Both the position numbers and the translations under genes were made by a program. A stretch of 20,262 bases of DNA from Actinomycetota bacterium (GTDB taxonomy: Bacteria; Actinomycetota; Thermoleophilia; Solirubrobacterales; 70-9): the NCBI GenBank assembly GCA_018268695.1, contig JAFDWD010001108.1, positions 1 through 20,262 on the forward strand, read 5' to 3'. Of this stretch, positions 7,045 through 14,017 are shown piece after piece; position 1 is the stretch's first letter; each line of letters starts with the position of its first letter. Under the pieces are notes generated by a model. That model was not told the origin of the DNA and ran no database searches. It saw only the letters and a list, made by a program, of their open reading frames with translations.

Positions 7045-8409
7045 TCAGGGCATGCCGGGAGGATCGTGGAAGACGCCGTCCGGATCCCACTTCCCCCGCA
7101 GCTCCAGAAGCCTCTCCCAGCTGGCCTCGGTGAAGCATCTCGCCAGCCGGCCCGGCCGGGCGTGGAGGTCCACCTCGTTGACGAAGTGTCCCATGCTGAT
7201 CGGTTCTACGTGCTCGCGCACGTCGGCGTGCCAGGAGCGATTCGCCTCGTCGGTCGCCGGGTCGTCCCAGATCGCATAGGCCATCACCAGCGTCCGCCCG
7301 TCGATCGAGTAGGCGGCGTCCCCGGGGGCGAAGCCGAACTTCCCCCCGCCCGCGAGCATCTCCGCCATCACCACGCTTTTACCCGACGGCGCGCTGCGGA
7401 TCGCGTCCTTCAGCGACGCCAGCGACTCGAGGTCGAGGTCGGTCCAGAACGTGTCGGCCAGATAGCGATCGCCGTCGTGGCACATCGCGTCGAAGCCCTG
7501 GTGGACCTCCTCGTAGGCGACCGGCTCGAGGTCGGCGTGCGCGAGTGGCTCGGCGCTCGCGCCGGCCGCCAGCGGGCCGACCGCGGCGCGCGCCTCCTCC
7601 GGGCTCGCGGCGAAGACGATCGCCTCGACTGCGACCACGTGGTCGGGAAAGCCCTCGCTCGGCGGGTGGTCGGGCCGTTCCGGGCCGAGCGCGACGACCG
7701 CGACCTCGACGTTCGAGGGCAGCTCCGAGGAGACCTGGTTGATCCACCCGGTGACCGCGGCGATGTCGTCGAGGTCGAAGACCCAGGAGGAGATGCAGGT
7801 GGCCGCCGGCCGATCCTTCAGCTCGAGCTCCAGCGCGGTGACGACCCCCGGGAAGGCGGGCCCGGCGCCGCGCGCCAGCCAGAGCAGCTCGGGGTTCTCG
7901 GACGCCGAGGCGACGACGAGCTCCCCCGCTGCGGTGACGACGCGGACACTGCGGACCGAGAAGCAGGACGGCTTCCAGCTGCCGACGTTGAGGCCGAAGC
8001 CGCCGCCGAGGAGGAACCCGCCGATGCCCGGCAGGCCGCAGTGGCCGGTGGGGAAGGCGAACCCCGCGGCGGCCAAGGTTTCGGCGACGACCCCGGTGGG
8101 CGCGGCGGTGCCGACCAGCGCGGTGCGGGCCGCGGCGTCGATCTCGATCCGGTCGAAGGCGCCCATGTCGATCAGGACGCCGCCCTCGTGCACTCCCGCG
8201 GCGATCCAGTTGTGGCCGCCGGAGACGACCGAGACCTCCTGGCCGGCGGCGCGCGCCTCGCGCACGACCGCGACCACCTCGTCCTCGGTGCGCGGGCGGA
8301 CCACCGCGTCGGGCGTGCGGTCGAGCGGCAGCGCGTTGAAGACGAGGTCGGCGACCTGACGGTCGAAGTCGGCCTCGCCGCGGGTCAGCCGCGGGATCTC
8401 GGTGGCCAT
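7045..8409 (-). CDS. FAD-linked oxidoreductase 3, bicovalent flavin type
   Basis: A 454-residue paralogue of the protein at 3610-4977. The flavin anchors are at the same positions: His66 in VVSGGHNWIA and Cys124 in PTGHCGLPGIGG. GGGFGLNVGSWKPSCFS continues the FAD domain, and WDPDGVFHDPPGMP closes the BBE-type C-terminus. No signal peptide is present. The ATG at 8409 lies four bases after the stop of the SnoaL-like gene, so it is probably translationally coupled. Together with the regulator that follows, it forms an [oxidoreductase + TetR] pair that is repeated by the TetR/FAD2 pair downstream. The two enzymes probably oxidise related substrates or successive intermediates; that is inference. 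Confidence 0.93.
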   Translation of the reverse strand: MATEIPRLTRGEADFDRQVADLVFNALPLDRTPDAVVRPRTEDEVVAVVREARAAGQEVSVVSGGHNWIAAGVHEGGVLIDMGAFDRIEIDAAARTALVGTAAPTGVVAETLAAAGFAFPTGHCGLPGIGGFLLGGGFGLNVGSWKPSCFSVRSVRVVTAAGELVVASASENPELLWLARGAGPAFPGVVTALELELKDRPAATCISSWVFDLDDIAAVTGWINQVSSELPSNVEVAVVALGPERPDHPPSEGFPDHVVAVEAIVFAASPEEARAAVGPLAAGASAEPLAHADLEPVAYEEVHQGFDAMCHDGDRYLADTFWTDLDLESLASLKDAIRSAPSGKSVVMAEMLAGGGKFGFAPGDAAYSIDGRTLVMAYAIWDDPATDEANRSWHADVREHVEPISMGHFVNEVDLHARPGRLARCFTEASWERLLELRGKWDPDGVFHDPPGMP

Positions 8410-8413
8410 CGGG

Positions 8414-8839
8414 TCAGCTCGCGGCCGGGTCGTCGAGGACGAGCTGCCGGGACTCGTGGCAGTGGAAGAGGCGCCAGCCGTCGGCGGTCCGGCGCAGGCC
8501 GAGGGTGAATCGGACGTCGCCGGCGAAGGGCTCGTCGACTCCTTTGAACTCGAAGGCGACGTGGAGGAGCGTGTAGACGATCGCCGCGTCGCCGACGATC
8601 GCGATGTCGGTCTCCAGCTCCCGCCACTCGGCGACCCGGTCGACGGCGGTCGGGATGTAGGCCAGGTACTTCTGGAACTCGTCCCAGGTGCGGCAGGGCC
8701 GCTCGAACTCCTCCGGCTGGTAGACGAAGTGCTCGTAGTCGCGAGCCCAGAGGGCGTCGTGCGCGCCGAAATCCATCGCCTGCATCGCCTGCCCCCAGGC
8801 CTCGCAGACCGCCTTCACTTCTCTCTCTTCCGTCGTCAT
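8414..8839 (-). CDS. SnoaL/NTF2-like domain protein
   Basis: A 141-residue single-domain protein of the cone-shaped alpha+beta (NTF2/SnoaL/DUF4440-like) fold. It has an N-terminal helical part (VKAVCEAWGQAMQAMDFGAH followed by DALWA), a middle strand (DIAIVGDAAIVYTLLHVAF) and the closing pair DVRFTLGLRRTADGWRLFHC with HES, the usual 'vT.v.rr.dGWri.h.H.S' ending. Family members may be isomerases, cyclases, hydrolases or non-catalytic binding proteins, and nothing here singles one out. A ribosome site GAGGAG lies about four bases before the ATG. It is the first gene of the minus-strand cluster, divergent from the APC permease. Confidence 0.85.
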   Translation of the reverse strand: MTTEEREVKAVCEAWGQAMQAMDFGAHDALWARDYEHFVYQPEEFERPCRTWDEFQKYLAYIPTAVDRVAEWRELETDIAIVGDAAIVYTLLHVAFEFKGVDEPFAGDVRFTLGLRRTADGWRLFHCHESRQLVLDDPAAS

Positions 8840-9017
8840 CTCTCTCCTCGATTCATCCGCCGGACGTGGTCCTTCCCAACCCCAAAGACCGTAGCAACCT
8901 ACTACTCAATTGCACAGCAACCCATGGAAATCGGTTATAACGACATCTACACCGGGACTACATATGCCGACGGAGGGGCCGGGAATCCCTCTAGAAGCCG
9001 AAATAGAGGGAGCAGAG
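8840..9017. promoter_or_regulatory. Divergent intergenic region with symmetric -10 candidate
   Basis: This 178-base region separates the minus-strand cluster from the plus-strand permease and is visibly more A+T-rich than its surroundings. The perfect palindrome GTTATAAC (8934-8941) offers TATAAC as a -10 on both strands. The -35 positions are weak on both sides (CACAGC with 17-base spacing, or TTGCAC at 8910 with 20-base spacing, on the plus strand; TGTAGT on the minus strand). A second small dyad, GTAG-CAAC-CTAC, is at 8891-8902. A shared promoter region is expected here; the exact elements are uncertain. Confidence 0.4.
8972..9012 (+). promoter_or_regulatory. SD-sequestering hairpin with competing upstream hairpin in the permease leader
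   Basis: TCCCTCTA (8986-8993) and TAGAGGGA (9004-9011) form a perfect 8-bp stem with a 10-base loop. The right arm contains the ribosome site of the permease gene, whose ATG is at 9018. The CCCTC of the left arm can instead pair with GAGGG at 8973-8977 (loop of about 9), which would free the ribosome site. Two mutually exclusive stems of this kind are the usual layout of a translational switch. No known riboswitch class was recognised. Confidence 0.45.
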
Positions 9018-10556
9018 ATGCCGGAATCTGTACGTTCAGAAAGTTCGACGCCGTCGCTGGGAGGAGGAGACCTCTCGACGATGCACGCGATCGGCCAGTC
9101 ACTGGCGATCGGCCCGATGCTGGGGGTCGGCGTGCTCCTCGCGGGCGTCGCCAATCCGGACGGCGGCGCCGGGGCCAACGCCGCGCTCGCGGTCCTGGTC
9201 GCCTCGCTCGGCGTGCTCGGGCTCGGCTACGCGATCTCCCTCTTCGCCCGTCGCTATTCCGGCGCCGGCGCGATCTACGAGTACCTGACCCACGGCGCCC
9301 ACCCGAACGTCGGCGTCTTCGCCGCCGGCATCTACTTCGCCGGCGCGCTCTGGATCGGCGGCGCCGCCGTCTACGCGGCGTTCGGCGTCCTCGCTCACGG
9401 CTTCCTCGAAAGCCGCCTCTCGATCGACATCCCCTGGTGGCTCTGCGCGTTGATCGCGGCGGTGATCGTGCAGGGGTTGAACTACTTCGGCGTGCGGGTG
9501 GCGATCCGCGCGATGCTCGCCTTCGCCGCCATCTCCTTCATCCCGATGCTGATCCTGGCGATCGCCGTGATCGCCCAGGGCGGCGCCGAAGGCAACACCT
9601 TCGCCCCGTTCAACCCGAGCACCACCTCGATCGGCACCGCGGCGACCGGCGTGCTGATCGCGGTGACGCTCTTCATCGGCTTCGAGGCCTCGGCCTCGAT
9701 CAGCGAGGAGTGCCGCGACCCGAAACGGTCGGTCCCCCGCGCGATCCTCGGGGTCGTCGCGATCTCGGGCGCCTTCTTCGTCCTCATGACCTACGTCTTC
9801 ACGATCGGCTTCGGCGTCGAAGCGGTGGGCGAAGGGGCTTGGATCGGCGACGGCGCCTACCTCGACACGATCGCCACCAAATACGTCGGCAGCGGCCTCG
9901 CCGTGATCCTCGACCTGGTCGTCCTGATGGACGCGATGGCGGTTCTCCTGGCCCTCTGCGTCACGATCGGCCACGGCTTCTTCACCCTCTCCCGCGACGG
10001 CCTCGCGCCGGGCGGCCTCACCCGCGTCTCCAAGCACGACACCCCCTGGCTCGCCAACCTGCTGGTGCTCGGCGCGGTGATCGCGATGGTGATCATCGTG
10101 CCGCTGCTGGGCTACGCCTCGAAGCTCGAACTCCCCGACAACGGCTACGTGGCCCTCTACGTCGCCGCCACCGTCGGCTCCTTCCTGATCCAGCTGGTCT
10201 ACTTCGCCCTCGCCGTCGTCGCCCTGAAACTGGTGGCCGGGATGGACGTCCCGCCGCTCGGCAAGGCCTGGCGCTTCGGCGCCGTCCTGGTCGGCGCCGC
10301 GATCCCGATCCTCTCCTACCGCGGCGCCCTTTACCCGGTGCCGGAAGACATCGGCACGAGCATCAACTACCAGAGCCTCTTCTGGGCCCTCGGCACGGCG
10401 GCCGTCGTCGTCGCCTGGTTCGTCCTGGTCCGGGTGACCCGCCCCGAGCGGGTCGCCTACGCGGCCAGCCACGCGACCGTGGAGCCCGCCGAGGCGGCGG
10501 TCGGGATCGGCAGCGGCATCGCCCTCGCCGAGGGCGATCAGGTGGACGGGCCGTAG
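9018..10556 (+). CDS. APC superfamily amino acid/amine permease
   Basis: A 512-residue integral membrane protein of the amino acid-polyamine-organocation family, with about twelve hydrophobic segments. After a hydrophilic N-terminus, the first membrane helix carries MHAIGQSLAIGPMLGVGVLL. Family signatures include YSGAGAIYEYLTHG (helix 3 region) and FEASASISEECRDPKRSVPR followed by AIL, the conserved cytoplasmic loop 'GFE....EE.r.PkRs.PrAil'. The ATG at 9018 was chosen because AGAGGGAG lies six bases upstream; in-frame starts at 8910 (TTG) and 8964 lack such a site and would add a tail unlike the family. It probably imports an amino acid, amine or related compound used by the divergent operon, but specificity cannot be read. 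Confidence 0.92.
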   Translation: MPESVRSESSTPSLGGGDLSTMHAIGQSLAIGPMLGVGVLLAGVANPDGGAGANAALAVLVASLGVLGLGYAISLFARRYSGAGAIYEYLTHGAHPNVGVFAAGIYFAGALWIGGAAVYAAFGVLAHGFLESRLSIDIPWWLCALIAAVIVQGLNYFGVRVAIRAMLAFAAISFIPMLILAIAVIAQGGAEGNTFAPFNPSTTSIGTAATGVLIAVTLFIGFEASASISEECRDPKRSVPRAILGVVAISGAFFVLMTYVFTIGFGVEAVGEGAWIGDGAYLDTIATKYVGSGLAVILDLVVLMDAMAVLLALCVTIGHGFFTLSRDGLAPGGLTRVSKHDTPWLANLLVLGAVIAMVIIVPLLGYASKLELPDNGYVALYVAATVGSFLIQLVYFALAVVALKLVAGMDVPPLGKAWRFGAVLVGAAIPILSYRGALYPVPEDIGTSINYQSLFWALGTAAVVVAWFVLVRVTRPERVAYAASHATVEPAEAAVGIGSGIALAEGDQVDGP

Positions 10557-10567
10557 CGGCAGTTGCC

Positions 10568-10573
10568 TAGAGT
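10568..10573 (+). promoter_or_regulatory. -10-like TAGAGT seven bases before the aldo/keto reductase start
   Basis: TAGAGT matches TATAAT at four of six positions and ends seven bases before the ATG at 10581, with no ribosome site between. A possible -35, TGGACG (10543-10548), is 19 bases upstream, inside the last codons of the permease gene. The reductase may therefore be expressed separately from the permease as a leaderless message. Confidence 0.35.
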
Positions 10574-10580
10574 GACCGCC

Positions 10581-11645
10581 ATGCGCTACCGCCAACTCGG
10601 TCGATCGGGCCTGCGCGTCTCGGAGCTGACCCTCGGAACCATGGGCTTCGGCGGCAGCGGCCGCTTCGCCGACGTCGGGAACATCGGAGTAGCTGACGCG
10701 CAGCGTCAGCTCGATCGGTGCCTCGACGCCGGGGTCAACCTCGTCGACACCGCCGATGCCTACTCCGACGGCGCCTCGGAGGAGGTGCTCGGGGAGGCCC
10801 TGAAGGGGCGGCGCAACCGGCTGCTGGTGGCGACCAAGGCGCGCTTCCCGACCGGGCCGGGGCCGAACGACGAGGGCCTCTCCCGCCACCACCTGATCGC
10901 CGCCTGCGAGGACAGCCTGCGGCGGATGCAACTGGACCACATCGACCTGCTGCAGGTGCACGAGTGGGACGGATCGGTGCCGCTGGAGGAGACCCTCGAG
11001 GCGCTCGACTACCTCGTCCGCTCCGGCAAGGTCCGATACATCGGCGCCTCGAACTTCTCCGGCTGGCACCTGGCGAAGGCCAAGGGCGTCGCCGAGCGCC
11101 ACGGCTATCAGCCCTTCGTCGCCTCGCAGATCTACTACTCGCTGGAGTGCCGCGACGCCGAGTACGAGCTGATCCCCGCGGCGATCGACAGCGGCGCCGG
11201 GATCCTCGTCTGGAGCCCGCTCGCCGGCGGTCGCCTGACCGGCAAGTACCGCCGCGACCGGCCCGCCCCCGAGGGCGCCCGCGGCGCCAGCACCACCGCC
11301 GACCCCTTCCCGATCCGCGATGCCGACCGCCTCTACGACACGGTCGACGCCCTGGTCGAGATCGCCGCCGCCCACGACCGCCGGCCCGCCCAGGTCGCCC
11401 TCGCCTGGCTCCTGACCCGCCCGGGCATCACCTCGCTGATCGTCGGCGCCCGCGACGAGGCCCAGCTCACCGCCAACCTCGCCGCCACCGAGCTTGAGCT
11501 GAGCGCCGAGGAGACCGGGCGCCTCGACGCGATCAGCCGCCCCCCGCTCCTCTACCCGTACTGGCACCAGGCCGCCTCCCTGGGCGACCGCACCTCCCCC
11601 GCCGACCGCGCGCTGCTCGACAACTACGCCGGCTACTTCGACTGA
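10581..11645 (+). CDS. Aldo/keto reductase
   Basis: A 354-residue (alpha/beta)8-barrel NADPH-dependent oxidoreductase. It begins MRYRQLGRSGLRVSELTLGT, typical of the AKR11/AKR12-like bacterial branch. The catalytic tetrad is visible: Asp56 and Tyr61 in NLVDTADAYSDG, Lys86 in VATKARF and His127 in LLQVHEWDG. RPAQVALAWLLTRPGITSLIVGARDEAQL, near the C-terminus, is the usual cofactor-binding region. An in-frame TTG at 10563 would add six residues before the conserved MRYRQLG start and was rejected. It follows the permease by 24 bases. It may reduce an aldehyde or ketone from the neighbouring pathway, or may be unrelated. The next gene converges on it, with only 15 bases between the stop codons. 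Confidence 0.92.
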   Translation: MRYRQLGRSGLRVSELTLGTMGFGGSGRFADVGNIGVADAQRQLDRCLDAGVNLVDTADAYSDGASEEVLGEALKGRRNRLLVATKARFPTGPGPNDEGLSRHHLIAACEDSLRRMQLDHIDLLQVHEWDGSVPLEETLEALDYLVRSGKVRYIGASNFSGWHLAKAKGVAERHGYQPFVASQIYYSLECRDAEYELIPAAIDSGAGILVWSPLAGGRLTGKYRRDRPAPEGARGASTTADPFPIRDADRLYDTVDALVEIAAAHDRRPAQVALAWLLTRPGITSLIVGARDEAQLTANLAATELELSAEETGRLDAISRPPLLYPYWHQAASLGDRTSPADRALLDNYAGYFD

Positions 11646-11660
11646 GAAGGGCCGCGCCGC

Positions 11661-12476
11661 TCAGACCGGCAGCTTCCGCGCCTTCGCGCGGCACTTCACC
11701 CGCTTCGCTTTGGTCTTCTTCGCCTTGCAGCGCTTGAGCGCGGCGGCGCGCCTGCCGGTCGCCCGCGGCTGCGCCGTCGGCGCCTGCGAGCCGCTCGGCG
11801 CGGCGACCGCCGCCGGCGTCGTCGTCCCGGTGGCCGGCGGCGAAGCCGGAGGGCTCGCGGGCGGCGGATCGGCCACGGTCAGGGTCAGCGCCCAGCCGGA
11901 GATTTCGAAGCCGACCACCCCTTCGTGATCGTCGCGGACGAAGAGGTCCCAGGGGCCGTTCGGATCGGTCCCGGCGAAGGCCGAGAGCGTGCTGTCGTAG
12001 GGCGGGAAGATGCCGCCGCCGGCACCGAACTGATCCGGCTCGGGAGCGCTGCCGACGTAGTTCGAAGGTTTGAACGAGGCCGCCTGGTTGGAGGCGCACG
12101 GCCCGTTGTCGGGGAGGAAGCTTGGCGCGTCATCGTCGAAGGTCCAGGTGCTGTTGGTGAAGAACTGGGCTTCGCCACAGGCGTCCGACATCAACAGCAC
12201 CTGCTCGCCTTCCGGACCGACAAGCAGCATGTCGACGTCGTCGGGGGAGCCGGAGCCGAAGTGGAGCATCGTCGCCGTCACCTTGGTCAGCGGCCCTTCG
12301 AGCCCTGCCACTTCGATGCTCGAGGGGTAGGAGGTCGCCGGCCCGATGGTGCCCGCGCCGCCGGATGGCCCGAGCCCGTCGGTGCTGAAGAAGTTGAAGG
12401 TCGCCCCGCTCGCCCCGGCTGGAGCCAGCAGCGCGATCAGCACGGCGATGCCGAACAGATGACGGACGAGACGCAT
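11661..12476 (-). CDS. Secreted P-domain-like protein with basic tail
   Basis: A 271-residue exported protein. Residues 1-25 are a signal peptide (basic MRLVRH, hydrophobic core, cleavage probably near GASGA). Residues about 26-200 form a beta-rich domain ending AFAGTDPNGPWDLFVRDD, then GVVGFEISGWALTLTV. This closely follows the C-terminal pattern of the proprotein convertase P/HomoB domain ('f.G..pnG.W.L.v.D...g..G.l..w.l'). A Pro/Ala/Thr-rich linker (203-238) leads to a Lys/Arg/Cys-rich tail (KRCKAKKTKAKRVKCRAKARK) of a kind common on secreted actinobacterial proteins, possibly for wall or polyanion binding. No protease domain accompanies it. The start at 12476 puts the signal peptide at the N-terminus; an upstream in-frame extension of 16 residues is hydrophilic and less likely. 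Confidence 0.75.
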   Translation of the reverse strand: MRLVRHLFGIAVLIALLAPAGASGATFNFFSTDGLGPSGGAGTIGPATSYPSSIEVAGLEGPLTKVTATMLHFGSGSPDDVDMLLVGPEGEQVLLMSDACGEAQFFTNSTWTFDDDAPSFLPDNGPCASNQAASFKPSNYVGSAPEPDQFGAGGGIFPPYDSTLSAFAGTDPNGPWDLFVRDDHEGVVGFEISGWALTLTVADPPPASPPASPPATGTTTPAAVAAPSGSQAPTAQPRATGRRAAALKRCKAKKTKAKRVKCRAKARKLPV

Positions 12477-12575
12477 GTTCTTGCTCACCCCCTGGATGCT
12501 TCCCCCACCTGCTCCCCGGCTCAACGTGGTCGCACCGAAGGATTAGTGGCGCGGGTGACCGGCGCCTCTGGTCGT

Positions 12576-13964
12576 CTAGGGGCAGGATTTCCGCGGGTTG
12601 CGCACGCTGCCGTTCGGCATCAGCGTGTCGCAGAAGCGCGCCCCCTTGAGCTGTCCCGAGCGGACTTTCGCCCCGATCAGGATGGCGTCGGTGAAGTCGG
12701 CGCCCGCGAGCTTCGCGCCCAGCAGGTTTGCGCCGGTGAGGGTGGAGCCGGCGAAGTCGGCGGCGCGGAGGTCGGCCTCCCTGAGGTTCGCCCCCTCGAA
12801 GACGGCCGCCCGGCCGTCGGCACCGCGGAGATCGGCCCCGCTCAGGTTCGAGGCGGAGAGGACGGCGAGGCCGAGCGAGGCGTCGCGGAGGCTCGCGCCG
12901 CGGAGGTCGGTCTGGGCGAAGGAGGTGCCGCCGAGCAGGGCGCCTTCGAACTTGGCGCCCGCGGCCTTGGCGAAGGCGAGCGAGCCGAGCTGGAAGTTGG
13001 CCTTGGTGAAGATCGAGCCCTGGACGTCGGAGAAGGCGAGGAAGGCGCCCTGCAGGTCGGCGCCGCGGAAGTCGCGGCCCGCGCAGGCCGAGAACGCCTG
13101 CACCTTGCAGCCCCTCACTTCGGTCCCGGACTGCACCTGGTGGCCGAACTCGAGCGCGTAGATCGCCGGGTAGAGCGGGTCGCCCTTCGGCACCGAGATC
13201 GGCTTCGCCTTCGGGTTGCCCGCTTTCACCTGGCCGGGGCAGGGCCCTTCCACCGGGTTCACGACCGTGCCGTCCGGCATCAGGGTGTTGCAGAACGTCG
13301 CGCCGGTCAGGTCGGCGCCGCCCAGGTGCGAGCCGCTGAGGTCGGCGTTGGTCAGGTCCATCCCGCGCATGTTGGCCCCGCCCAGGTCGGTGCCGTTGAT
13401 GTCGGAGTCGGAGAAGTCCATCCCTTCCAGATCGGCGCCGCGCAGGTCCGACCCGGTGATCGCGCCGAAGTTCCCTTCGGCCCCGACCAGCTTCGCCCCG
13501 CGCATGTCCGCGTCGGTGATCCCGGAGAAGGTGATCGTCGCCCCCGAGAGATTCGCGTGGCTGAAGTTGGCGAAGGCCAGCGAGGAGCCGACGAGCGTGG
13601 TGTGGCGCAGATCGGCACGGGAGAAGTCCGCGTAGCTCCCGGCGATCAGCGAGAGGTTGCTGCCGTGCAGGTCCGCCCCCGAGAAGCTCGCGTACGGGAC
13701 CACCGCCCCGCGCAGGCTCCGCCTCGCCAGCCGGGCATGGCGGCAGGAGCTGTCGGGCGCGAGCGTACAACGCCCGATCTTCTGCCCGTAGGAGACCGAC
13801 GGCTTCGCCTGCTCGGCCAGCAGCGCGTAGTACGGATTGCCGGAGGTGACCTTCAGCACCGCGGGCTTCCCGGCCACCGCGCCGCCCGCGCTCAGCAGGC
13901 CGGCGGTGGCAACGGCCAGGAGGAGCGAGAGATAGGTGCGGACGCGACCGGTCGTCGACGGCAT
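12576..13964 (-). CDS. Secreted pentapeptide-repeat protein, internally duplicated
   Basis: A 462-residue exported protein made largely of A(D/N)LxG-type pentapeptide repeats, which fold as a right-handed quadrilateral beta-helix. Residues 1-31 are a signal peptide (VRTYLSLLLAVATAGLLSAG, then GAVA-G). Two modules, about 41-243 and 259-462, each open with G(N/D)P-Y and a Cys-x7/8-Cys stretch, run through pentapeptides such as GADLTGATF, and close with FC(N/D)TLMP(D/N)G followed by (T/S)V(V/R)NP and a Cys-Pro. The closing caps are also alike at DNA level near 12599-12635 and 13255-13300, so this is a gene-internal duplication. The start at 13964 was chosen for the signal peptide; TATGGT lies nine bases upstream. 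Function unknown; a structural or surface role is possible. Confidence 0.85.
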   Translation of the reverse strand: MPSTTGRVRTYLSLLLAVATAGLLSAGGAVAGKPAVLKVTSGNPYYALLAEQAKPSVSYGQKIGRCTLAPDSSCRHARLARRSLRGAVVPYASFSGADLHGSNLSLIAGSYADFSRADLRHTTLVGSSLAFANFSHANLSGATITFSGITDADMRGAKLVGAEGNFGAITGSDLRGADLEGMDFSDSDINGTDLGGANMRGMDLTNADLSGSHLGGADLTGATFCNTLMPDGTVVNPVEGPCPGQVKAGNPKAKPISVPKGDPLYPAIYALEFGHQVQSGTEVRGCKVQAFSACAGRDFRGADLQGAFLAFSDVQGSIFTKANFQLGSLAFAKAAGAKFEGALLGGTSFAQTDLRGASLRDASLGLAVLSASNLSGADLRGADGRAAVFEGANLREADLRAADFAGSTLTGANLLGAKLAGADFTDAILIGAKVRSGQLKGARFCDTLMPNGSVRNPRKSCP

Positions 13965-14017
13965 CGGACCGCCACCATATGCCGGCGGCAGCCGAGCGCC
14001 ACCCGTAGGATCCGCCA
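13965..14017. promoter_or_regulatory. Short divergent promoter region, two -10-like hexamers next to start codons
   Basis: Only 53 bases separate the start codons of the pentapeptide gene (13964, minus) and the heme monooxygenase gene (14018, plus). On the minus strand TATGGT (13979-13974) lies nine bases before the ATG. On the plus strand TAGGAT (14006-14011) lies six bases before the ATG. Neither gene has a Shine-Dalgarno in this space, so both messages may be leaderless. Confidence 0.4.

Noticed and set aside
8910..9017. Longer start (TTG at 8910) for the APC permease
   Set aside because: It would add 36 residues unlike the family and run through the likely promoter; the ATG at 9018 has a good ribosome site.
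9099..11567. 822-codon minus-strand open frame opposite the permease and aldo/keto reductase
   Set aside because: It spans two well-supported plus-strand genes and their junction and has low-complexity Asp/Glu/Arg/Gly content; an antisense shadow.
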